A DNA stretch of 11,354 bases, taken from assembly GCA_027024305.1 (NCBI GenBank), contig JALVSO010000051.1, positions 1 through 11,354 on the forward strand, written 5' to 3'. This stretch comes from Candidatus Parcubacteria bacterium. GTDB lineage: Bacteria; Patescibacteriota; Minisyncoccia; Phycocordibacterales; GCA-2747955. Each line of letters starts with the position of its first letter. Within the stretch, counting starts at the first letter, position 1. This document shows, piece by piece, positions 6,245-11,325 of the stretch. The notes beneath the pieces were generated by a model that searched no databases, was not told the DNA's origin, and saw only the letters and a program-made list of their open reading frames with translations. The translations under genes and the position numbers were made by a program.

Positions 6245-6407
6245 GTCTAAATTTTACTAAAATTTTATTTTTTTACAGCCGGCAAATGAAAGATATGCCC
6301 CGGCAAAAAGTTGATATGTTGTGGAAAAACACATTATACACAAAAAAATAATAAGTCAAAACGGCAACTTGTTTTTTGTAAAATTTAATAGTATAATATT
6401 GAGCATT
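6245..6407. other. Probable oriC between dnaA and rpmH
   Basis: The gap between divergent dnaA and rpmH carries two opposed DnaA boxes: TGTGGAAAA (6320-6328, TTTTCCACA on the minus strand) and TTATACACA (6334-6342), both matching TTWTNCACA. An AT-rich stretch that could unwind lies at 6246-6275, and a small GCCGG/CCGGC stem lies at 6278-6304. The dnaA-rpmH arrangement is typical of bacterial origins. Only two good boxes are visible. Confidence 0.6.
6369..6397 (+). promoter_or_regulatory. rpmH promoter
   Basis: TTGTTT (6369-6374), 17 bases and TATAAT (6392-6397) form a good sigma-70 promoter. Only ten bases separate the -10 box from the rpmH ATG, leaving almost no leader and no Shine-Dalgarno site. 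This also rules out the longer frame that opens at 6321. Confidence 0.7.
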
Positions 6408-6569
6408 ATGTCACAAACTTACAAACCTAAAAACAGAAAAAGATTAAAGACCCACGGCTTTTTGAAAAGAATGTCCACTTCAAACGGTAAAAAAGTTATT
6501 TTGTCAAGGTTAAGAAAAGGTAGAAAGAGATTGGCCGTTTCCATCGGTAAAAAGAGGGTTTCAAAATAG
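6408..6569 (+). CDS. rpmH: 50S ribosomal protein L34
   Basis: A 53-residue, highly basic protein with the L34 signature: KPKNRKRLKTHGFLKRM followed by a conserved STSNGKKV segment and RLRKGRKRLAVS. L34 is a small component of the large ribosomal subunit. The family is usually 44-47 residues, and here about six extra residues extend the C-terminus (IGKKRVSK). The start is ATG 6408-6410, set by the promoter ten bases upstream. The stop is TAG. It diverges from dnaA, as at many bacterial origins. The usual downstream partner rnpA is not present in the following bases. Confidence 0.95.
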   Translation: MSQTYKPKNRKRLKTHGFLKRMSTSNGKKVILSRLRKGRKRLAVSIGKKRVSK

Positions 6570-6585
6570 TTTAAAAAATAATTTT

Positions 6586-6611
6586 AAAAAATCCCCCGTT
6601 GGGGTTTTTTT
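6586..6611 (+). terminator. rpmH terminator
   Basis: An A-run, CCCC, a short loop, GGGG and seven T lie 17 bases past the rpmH stop, forming a compact intrinsic terminator. It separates rpmH from the minus-strand cyclase gene. Confidence 0.75.
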
Positions 6612-6694
6612 AAATAAAATTTCATATTTTTGAGGTAGATTTAAAAAATGAAAAAACTATGTTTGGTAGAAAATATTGAAATTTCTTTGCTTTT

Positions 6695-7228
6695 TTAATC
6701 AATTATTGCAAAAGCTCGAATCGGGGATCCATCACCATCTTTTATTTTCAGTGGCACTCCAAAAAAACTAAATAGTTTGTTTTCCGGTAGCTTATCAATG
6801 TTAATTAAGTCAGTGAAAGTGATAATCTTCTCTTTTAGGAGTTGTTTCTCAAGTTTAACAGATAATTCGGCTTTGTCTCCAACAACCAAAAAGGAGGGTT
6901 TGGTTTTTTTAATTTTTTGGAACAGATTGAGATCTAATTTACCTTCCTTAAACACTAACCCAATTTTTTCAGGAAAGTTCCCGTTAATTTTAACTACTTT
7001 TGCCTTTCCAAAAAATTTATTTAAAGGAATTTTATCAATTGTACTACCTCTTTTGTCCATGTGGGAAAAGGCATCAACATGGGTGCCTGTGTGCGATCCA
7101 AACTTCAATAGTCTTAGTCGCCAACCTTCTTTTTTTAAGGTGTGTATTTGTTTTATGTCAACTTTTGGATCACCGGGGTATACTTTCATTCCTGTTTTAA
7201 GTGTTTGTGATAAGTCTATTACTTTCAT
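6695..7228 (-). CDS. Cyclase / kynurenine formamidase-like metal-dependent hydrolase
   Basis: The protein has 177 residues. The N-terminus MKVIDLSQTLKTGMKVYPGDP is typical of the cyclase family (kynurenine formamidase and relatives). The metal-binding motif HTGTHVDAFSH (His46, His50, Asp52, His56) matches the family pattern HxGTHxDxxxH. Members hydrolyse amide or ester bonds with a bound metal such as Zn or Mn. The exact substrate cannot be told, and no other tryptophan-catabolism gene is nearby. It is somewhat shorter than the usual 200-220 residues. Its single Trp codon is TGG and its stop is TAA. Its extended -10 box is nine bases before the ATG. The C-terminal part (PIRAFAII) is also family-like. 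Confidence 0.85.
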   Translation of the reverse strand: MKVIDLSQTLKTGMKVYPGDPKVDIKQIHTLKKEGWRLRLLKFGSHTGTHVDAFSHMDKRGSTIDKIPLNKFFGKAKVVKINGNFPEKIGLVFKEGKLDLNLFQKIKKTKPSFLVVGDKAELSVKLEKQLLKEKIITFTDLINIDKLPENKLFSFFGVPLKIKDGDGSPIRAFAIID

Positions 7229-7237
7229 AGCATGGAG

Positions 7238-7246
7238 AGTATAACA
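7238..7246 (-). promoter_or_regulatory. Extended -10 promoter of the cyclase gene
   Basis: Minus-strand TGTTATACT is an extended -10 element (TGnTATACT) that ends nine bases before the ATG. The same nonamer lies six bases before the TrmB-like gene at 9019-9027, so the two genes share a start-proximal promoter design. Confidence 0.6.
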
Positions 7247-7414
7247 TATATGGTTTTGCCTTTAATTTAGGTTCCATCCAAATTATTTGTTTGCATTATG
7301 GTGCTTAGTTTATGTTTAAGATTATACCATGAATAAAATTACTCATGGCTTTTTTATATAAATAATAAAAAGATGGGATGGTGGTAGGAAAAATAAAGAA
7401 GCCGCTGTTCGGAA

Positions 7415-7732
7415 GTGGTTTGGCCGGTTATAAAAAATGGTGAGGGTGACATTGTTGGAATTTGTAAGTTGGTAAAACATTATGATGATATTGATGAAAA
7501 TAAAAGATATATGTATTTTTTGTCAGTTGATCCGAAATTTCAAGGGCAAGGGTATGCTTCAAAACTGGTTGATAATTTATTTAAATATTTAAGGGCAAAT
7601 GGTCTCTTTTTGGAAATGTCTTCTTATACCAGTGAGCACAGTTGAGAACGTTTGAGGTCATTGTTTAAAAGATATTCCAAAAAATACGGAGTCAGATTGC
7701 TTGGAAATGATAAGAAAATGGGGTGAGGATAG
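7415..7732 (+). CDS. Short GNAT-family acetyltransferase (possibly truncated)
   Basis: Starting at GTG 7415, 105 residues follow when the TGAs at 7643 and 7724 are Trp; the stop is TAG. The acetyl-CoA-binding motif A of GNAT enzymes is clear: LSVDPKFQGQGYASKLVDNL, with the Q-G-Q-G-Y-A loop. Before it a GDIVGICKLV strand matches beta 2 to beta 3. GNATs are normally about 150 residues, and the first strand and helices seem to be missing. The open frame goes back only to about 7397, where TAA stops it, and no ATG is available. It may be a decayed or frameshifted gene, or begin at GTG. The first Trp is TGG. A terminator follows at 7779. Confidence 0.6.
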
Positions 7733-7778
7733 TAAAAACTCCCGACGAGATTTTTTGTTTTGGAAAATTTAATGTTTT

Positions 7779-7817
7779 AAAAACAACAGCGAGGCAAGAC
7801 CTCGCTGTTGTTTTTTT
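7779..7817 (+). terminator. Family C palindrome (GAGG-CAAGA-CCTC core), terminator of the GNAT gene
   Basis: A 16-bp perfect stem (7779-7794 with 7800-7815) with pentaloop CAAGA ends in a T-run. The core GAGG-CAAGA-CCTC is the reverse complement of the cores at 9924-9950 and 11179-11217. The outer stem differs but still pairs. Confidence 0.75.
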
Positions 7818-7860
7818 GAAGTCGGTTCAAGTTAAAAGTTGCAGGTTGTAAGTTAAAAAA

Positions 7861-7885
7861 TGGACGGCGCCTGCGGCGCCGTCCA
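7861..7885. repeat. Family A palindrome, copy 5
   Basis: An 11-bp perfect stem (7861-7871 with 7875-7885) closes on TGC, with core GGCGCC-TGC-GGCGCC as in the dnaA terminator. It is preceded by an A-run. Directly after it the repeat at 7895-7947 begins. Confidence 0.65.
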
Positions 7886-7894
7886 AACAATCAG

Positions 7895-7947
7895 TTTTTT
7901 TGGAAAATAAGCGCTGTCATAAGCTAGAGTTTTTTGAAGATGGTATT
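7895..7947. repeat. Second copy of the right end of the MITE-like element
   Basis: This stretch matches 4738-4790 over about 52 bases with roughly six differences, including TTTTTGGAAAATA and GAGTTTTTTG blocks. The matching left end is not found within the expected 170 bases to the left, so this looks like a partial copy. Confidence 0.55.
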
Positions 7948-7993
7948 TTAAAGCGAGACTTTCCTTTTCCGCTCTTTTTAAAAACAAAAGTGC

Positions 7994-8026
7994 TGGATTG
8001 CTTCGTCGCAAGCTCCTCGCAATGAC
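7994..8026. repeat. REP-like dispersed repeat (GGATTGCTTCGTCGC...GCAATGAC)
   Basis: ATTGC and GCAAT bracket a GC-rich inner part. The sequence closely resembles a short dispersed palindromic repeat found in many unrelated bacterial genomes (the GTCATTGCGAGGAGC type). This recognition is from memory. Reading frames through it are artefacts of the repeat. Confidence 0.55.
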
Positions 8027-8129
8027 CGAGCACCACTTTTGAAAAAAATATTTAGCTGAAACTGATCTTTTTGCAATTTCATGAACTAAAACTTTAAACC
8101 TTTTCATTCCTACAAAAGTGGTGCTCGGT
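8025..8129. repeat. 17-bp inverted repeats around a 71-base spacer
   Basis: ACCGAGCACCACTTTTG (8025-8041) is exactly complementary to 8113-8129. The 71 bases between them are AT-rich and show no gene. The right repeat joins the next palindromic element, so the zone 7779-8200 is a patchwork of repeats. Confidence 0.6.
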
Positions 8130-8136
8130 TGTTGTC

Positions 8137-8197
8137 ATCCCGGAAACAAGTTTTTCCCATGAGGAACGAATGGATGAAAAACTTAGTTATCCGGGAT
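8137..8197. repeat. Imperfect palindromic element (ATCCCGG...CCGGGAT ends)
   Basis: ATCCCGGA and AACAAGTTTTT on the left pair imperfectly with AAAAACTTAGTT and ATCCGGGAT on the right, making a 61-base element. Similar TCATCCCGG...CCGGGATCCAG palindromes are dispersed in Rickettsiales and some other small genomes (recognised from memory). Confidence 0.5.
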
Positions 8198-8262
8198 CCA
8201 GATTATAAAAAAGAGTGAAAAAGAAAAGTCTCGGGTTTGTATTACGCTCTAAATATCAGCCT

Positions 8263-9012
8263 CTAAAAAAGATTATCTTTTTTCTCCAAATTTTTTCACA
8301 TAAATTTAAAAATACTCAAAAGGGCTCGGTAAATTTCCCGACTTTCTATAATCAGAGAAAATTTTTCCCGATGGGCGATGATAGAGATTTTTCTTCCGGA
8401 AAAAAGAATGATGGAAATATTCATTTTATAATCATACTCTTTTAAATCCACAAAACGAATCTCTCTCAGGGGCGAACCGGAATCCTTATTGTATTTTACC
8501 AGCTCCGGAATTTTTGGAGCAATTCCCCGAGCCACAATATCCAGACTAACCCTTTTCTTAACATAGTATTCATAATATTCCATGGAAAGACCCGTTAAAA
8601 ATTCCTTGGCATATCATCCATAAAAAGTATCCCCTCTTTTCTGAAGAGTCTCTTCATAGGTCGCATGAATTCCCTCCTCTCCTTCATAAAAACGAATTTT
8701 TGGTTTATTCTCTAAGAAATTGGCCGAGGAAAGTAATTCCGGCAAAATATTATCAAAGAGAGCCACTTTCTCTTTAAGAAAATCTTTAATAATTCTGGGA
8801 TCCTGGGCAAAATAATAATTTCGCTTATTTCTACTGCTTTTTCCAACCAAACCTTTTTCTTTTAGGGATTCCAAAGTGTCATAGAGGGTGGTTCTTTTAA
8901 TCTTTGATTTTCTGGCGATTTCCGAAATGGGGGCTTCACCCAACTCCAAAAGGGCCAAATAAACGGCGATTTCTTTTTTATCAAAACCTATTTTTTCCAA
9001 TTCTTTTTTCAT
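8263..9012 (-). CDS. TrmB-family transcriptional regulator; two UGA codons read as Trp
   Basis: With TGA as Trp, 249 residues form one frame ending at TAG. Under the standard code it splits at residue 133. Residues 1-70 form a winged helix-turn-helix of the TrmB type: ELEKIGFDKKEIAVYLALLE, then ISEIARKSKIKRTTLYDTLE. The rest is an effector or dimerisation part containing IRFYEGEEGIH, a common phrase in these regulators. Trp133 (8614-8616, context FYGWYAKEF) and Trp239 (8296-8298, FKFMWKNLE) are TGA. TrmB proteins sense sugars in archaea; ligands of bacterial homologues are mostly unknown. The nearest possible target is its own promoter or the cyclase, which shares its extended -10. It is single-domain, soluble and probably intact. 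Confidence 0.87.
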
Positions 9013-9018
9013 GGAAAG

Positions 9019-9027
9019 AGTATAACA
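9019..9027 (-). promoter_or_regulatory. Extended -10 promoter of the TrmB-like gene
   Basis: Minus-strand TGTTATACT, identical to the element before the cyclase gene, ends six bases before the ATG. This predicts a leaderless transcript. No Shine-Dalgarno site is present. Confidence 0.65.
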
Positions 9028-9144
9028 TAAAAGACTGTCGGAAAAAAGGTCAACACTTTTTAAAAAATATACCCCTTAAAAAGCTTTGTTTTTCAACATA
9101 TTCTGGCTTTTCTTAAAAATACGACGAAAAAAATAGCAAAAGTT

Positions 9145-9173
9145 ATGACAAACTTGACACTTTGCTATATACT
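9145..9173 (+). promoter_or_regulatory. Promoter of the second orphan cassette
   Basis: ATGACA (9145-9150), 17 bases and TATACT (9168-9173) form a plausible sigma-70 promoter. A perfect TTGACA also lies at 9154-9159, but it is only eight bases from that -10. About 80 bases of leader follow before the Shine-Dalgarno site, unlike the native leaderless genes. Otherwise 9028-9144 shows only an AT-rich hairpin (CTTTTTAA at 9056 with TTAAAAAG at 9076). Confidence 0.5.
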
Positions 9174-9254
9174 ATGTCCAGTTTTGTTCTTTTAAATTCA
9201 ATCCGAGCCAACCGGTTCGGCCCATTCCCGAGGGTAGAGGGTGGAGAAAACAAG

Positions 9255-9713
9255 ATGAAAATTTTGATCATGTATAAAACCAATGACCAACTCGGACATC
9301 TAGTGTCCGAATTGGGCGTTAAACTTAACCAAGAGAAGCTCAACGCAATCGATGATTGCGAAAAGCTTTTCCATGTGGGGAGTGGCGTTTTTGCCACTCA
9401 TTGGGGAGACGAATATTCTCCCCAACCTTGGAAAGGTGTGGAGTGGGACATGATCTTGTTCCACACGTCCTTCCTCAACTATGACGAGGAGGGCCTCACC
9501 CAGGAGCTGGGTGAGAGGGCAGCAGAGCAGGTCGTTAAGGCTGGACTTGCGCCCTCTAAAAAAATCATCCCTTTCTCCCTGGGGTATTCGCCTTGGGGCC
9601 AGAAGTTGGTAAAGGCAGCTGTGGCTTATGGCCGCGGCTGCAAGAGCGAGCGTAAAGCTCGCAAAAAAATAAAAAAAATCAGGAAGAAGTACAATCTGTA
9701 TCTCTCTTCCTAA
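9255..9713 (+). CDS. Hypothetical protein in a higher-GC orphan cassette
   Basis: The protein has 152 residues and I do not recognise the family. It starts at ATG 9255 because GGAG lies ten bases upstream; the frame is open further upstream but has no such site there. It begins with a probable beta strand (MKILIMYKTND). It contains two Gly/Trp-rich segments (FATHWGDEYSPQPW and LGYSPWGQKL) and ends in a strongly basic tail (KSERKARKKIKKIRKKY), possibly binding nucleic acid. No signal peptide or membrane segment is visible. All four tryptophans use TGG, the stop is TAA and GC is clearly above the neighbours. With its own promoter, Shine-Dalgarno site and terminator it parallels the cassette at 1906-2604. 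It was probably acquired or has unusual selection; function is unknown. Confidence 0.85.
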   Translation: MKILIMYKTNDQLGHLVSELGVKLNQEKLNAIDDCEKLFHVGSGVFATHWGDEYSPQPWKGVEWDMILFHTSFLNYDEEGLTQELGERAAEQVVKAGLAPSKKIIPFSLGYSPWGQKLVKAAVAYGRGCKSERKARKKIKKIRKKYNLYLSS

Positions 9714-9723
9714 AACTTTTCTA

Positions 9724-9790
9724 GCGACAGGTTGGTCCCTGTTGCTCAGCGCACAGGCTTGGTTAGCTGTGCGTTTTTTTTTTTTTTTTT
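9724..9790 (+). terminator. Tandem hairpins and 17-T run after the orphan gene
   Basis: A first hairpin pairs GCGACAGG (9724-9731) with CCTGTTGC (9738-9745). A second pairs CGCACAG (9750-9756) with CTGTGCG (9767-9773) and is followed by 17 consecutive T (9774-9790). The second hairpin with its T-run is a strong intrinsic terminator. The first may protect the mRNA end. Confidence 0.75.
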
Positions 9791-9791
9791 A

Positions 9792-9810
9792 CGGCCACCG
9801 CAGGTGGCCG
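9792..9810. repeat. Family A-type palindrome (CC-GCA-GG), copy 6
   Basis: An 8-bp perfect stem (9792-9799 with 9803-9810) has triloop GCA. It abuts the T-run of the preceding terminator and is separated from the next palindrome only by a GTT repeat. Confidence 0.55.
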
Positions 9811-9813
9811 GTG

Positions 9814-9834
9814 GTTGTTGTTGTTGTTGTTGTT
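9814..9834 (+). repeat. Microsatellite (GTT)7
   Basis: Seven perfect GTT units lie between two GCA-loop palindromes. Simple repeats of this length are prone to slippage. No coding frame is supported here, so any variation would affect non-coding DNA. Confidence 0.8.
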
Positions 9835-9861
9835 GTGGACGGCGCCGCAGGCGCCGTCCAC
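9835..9861. repeat. Family A-type palindrome, copy 7
   Basis: A 12-bp perfect stem (9835-9846 with 9850-9861) with triloop GCA. Its GGACGGCGCC arm is the same as that of the copy at 7861-7885, in the opposite orientation. The following 9862-9923 shows nothing I can identify. Confidence 0.65.
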
Positions 9862-9923
9862 CTCATTCCTTATTTCTTACAACCCATTATTTCTTCCCGC
9901 AATCCGAAAAAAACACAAAAGAC

Positions 9924-9950
9924 AAAACACCGAGGTCTTGCCTCTCTGTT
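9924..9950 (-). terminator. Family C palindrome (degenerate), terminator of ATPase copy 2
   Basis: The core GAGG-TCTTG-CCTC pairs perfectly and the outer stem has two mismatches. On the minus strand it lies 17 bases past the ATPase stop and is followed by a T-rich stretch (TTTTGTCTTTTG), so a terminator role fits. Its left 20 bases are repeated at 11185-11204 on the other side of the gene. Confidence 0.55.
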
Positions 9951-9966
9951 ATTGTTGCTAAAGAAT

Positions 9967-11103
9967 TTAGGAAAGAAAATCCAAATAATTATCTTTGTTA
10001 ATCACCTCAAAAGTTGCATTTTTATAACTTTCAATAAAGGCTTTTGGTGCTTTGGCCTTTTTATTTCCTCATTTAAATTCAAAAGCTTTTAGCTTTCCAT
10101 CGACTTCTTCTATCAGATCAACCTCCGACTGATTAAAAGTTCTTCAAAAATAATTATTACTCCTTATTCTTTTGTATTCATTCCTTTTCATTCTTTCAAC
10201 AATCATGGCGTTTTCTCAAATGGCTCCGGTATCCATTCTCAAATCAAGAGTATTGAAGTTGTTTATAATGGTGTTACGAATACCCACATCATAGAAATAT
10301 ATTTTTTTTGATTTTGATATTTCCTTGCGCTTATTGGTAAAGAGAGGGGGGAGTCTGAAAACAACGAAGCTTTTTTCAAGCAGGTCTATATATTTTTCAA
10401 CGGTTGAATTATCTATTCCCAGTAAATTTGAAAGTTCGTTGTAAGAAACCTCAGATCCTATTTGTAAGGCCAGAGCTTTGAGCAAGTTTTGTAGAACCGA
10501 AGGATTTTTTACCAATTGAAACTCCAGGATATCTTTATACAGAGTACTTGTTGTTAATTCCAGCAAAGCTCCTTCTTTTTCTTTGTTGGATGTTGCCTTA
10601 ACCACTTCCGGATAGGTTCCATAGATTAGGGTTTGTTCTAAACTTTTATTTGCAACCAGCGGATTATTATCAAAAATCTCAGAATAACTTAATTGATAAA
10701 GTTTAAAGACTCTTTTTCTGCCGGTTAGGGTTTCCGATGATGAATCCAGGAGATGAAAGCTGGATGATCCGGTAACCAAAAATTGTTTACTTTCCCCATA
10801 GTGATCAACCAATATTTTTAGGCTCTGTCCTATGCTCTCTATTTTTTGTCCTTCATCAATAAAAATAATGTCGTACTTGTCTACGATGGGTTTTAGTTGT
10901 TCCAAATCCTTGTTTAAGAATGATTCCCTGTCGGATGGATAGTCGCCGTTCAGGCTAAAAACTTTTTTTCCCTCTTTTTCAAAATCTGACAGAATGCTTT
11001 TGCAAAGGGTGGTTTTTCCGACCTGCCTGGCTCCGACAATCATAATTACCTTCCCCGAAAAGAAGTTTTTTTTGATATTTTCTGTTATTAATCTGTAATA
11101 CAT
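9967..11103 (-). CDS. AAA family ATPase with DUF4143 domain (copy 2); three UGA codons read as Trp
   Basis: The frame encodes 378 residues with TGA as Trp and ends at TAA (9967-9969). Under the standard code it would stop at residue 295 and lose the C-terminal part. Walker A is GARQVGKT (24-31), Walker B is IIFIDEGQ (79-86), and TGSSSFHLL follows at 111-119. A helix-turn-helix-like segment contains YNELSNLLGIDNSTVEKYIDLLEKS. The DUF4143 region has YFYDVGIRN, then GAIWEN (Trp296, TGA 10216), NYFWRTFNQ (Trp320, TGA 10144) and AFEFKWGN (Trp345, TGA 10069). The Trp contexts are the same as in the paralogue at 3118-4272. All Trp codons in this gene are TGA. The -10-like TAATAT lies seven bases before the ATG. 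Biological role is not established for the family. Confidence 0.92.
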
Positions 11104-11178
11104 AAAATTTATATTAATATTTTGAATATATTCAAGATTTTACCACTAAAATTTTGATTTACAACCCTTTTTTGTTAC

Positions 11179-11217
11179 TTTTTTAAACACCGAGGTCTTG
11201 CCTCGGTGTTTAAAAAA
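11179..11217. repeat. Family C palindrome upstream of ATPase copy 2
   Basis: Perfect 17-bp arms (11179-11195 and 11201-11217) surround TCTTG. The T-run is on the 5' side and the A-run on the 3' side on both strands, so it is not a standard intrinsic terminator. With 9924-9950 it brackets the ATPase gene. Between 11104 and 11178 I see only AT-rich promoter-like sequence. Confidence 0.7.
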
Positions 11218-11241
11218 ATCTCCGAATTTGGCGTAAAGGCA

Positions 11242-11269
11242 AAATCCGGTGGGTAAAATCACCGGATTT
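11242..11269. repeat. Hairpin AAATCCGGTG...CACCGGATTT
   Basis: A perfect 10-bp stem (11242-11251 with 11260-11269) with an 8-base loop. The arm resembles the terminator arms at 3006-3035. The minus strand after it has a short mixed tail (TGCCTTTACG) rather than a clear T-run. Confidence 0.5.
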
Positions 11270-11286
11270 CCTTTATCTGTAACAAA

Positions 11287-11325
11287 GACCAAAGATTATC
11301 TATTTTGTAAAATAGATAAATGGTC
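11287..11325. promoter_or_regulatory. AT-rich palindrome near the right edge
   Basis: TTATCTATTTT (11296-11306) pairs perfectly with AAAATAGATAA (11309-11319) around GT. Outer GACC (11287-11290) and GGTC (11322-11325) extend the symmetry. It may be an operator for a gene starting at or beyond the right edge, where an ATG occupies 11352-11354. No further coding sequence is visible. Confidence 0.35.

Noticed and set aside
6321..6407. N-terminal extension of L34 from GTG 6321
   Set aside because: The rpmH promoter lies inside it, it covers the DnaA boxes, and L34 homologues start at the later ATG.
6777..7244. Plus-strand frame of 155 codons over the cyclase gene
   Set aside because: It is antisense to a clearly conserved hydrolase with an intact metal-binding motif.
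7327..7354. CCATGA...TCATGG followed by CTTTTTT as a terminator
   Set aside because: The stem has only six base pairs with a ten-base loop and no plus-strand gene lies upstream, so support is too thin.
7853..8107. Minus-strand frame of 84 codons (starts MKRFKVLVHEIAK)
   Set aside because: Most of it is translation of dispersed repeats: the REP-like element, the MITE end and the family A hairpin. Frames containing VIARSLRRSNP are a known artefact of that repeat. A real gene remnant at its start cannot be excluded.
1796..9861. The palindromes as a CRISPR array
   Set aside because: They are irregularly spaced by hundreds to thousands of bases, differ in arm sequence and have no cas genes nearby.
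4859..11103. UGA as glycine (Gracilibacteria-type code)
   Set aside because: The DnaA sites are invariant-type tryptophans, and the ATPase sites alternate between TGG and TGA at the same motif. Glycine would disrupt them.
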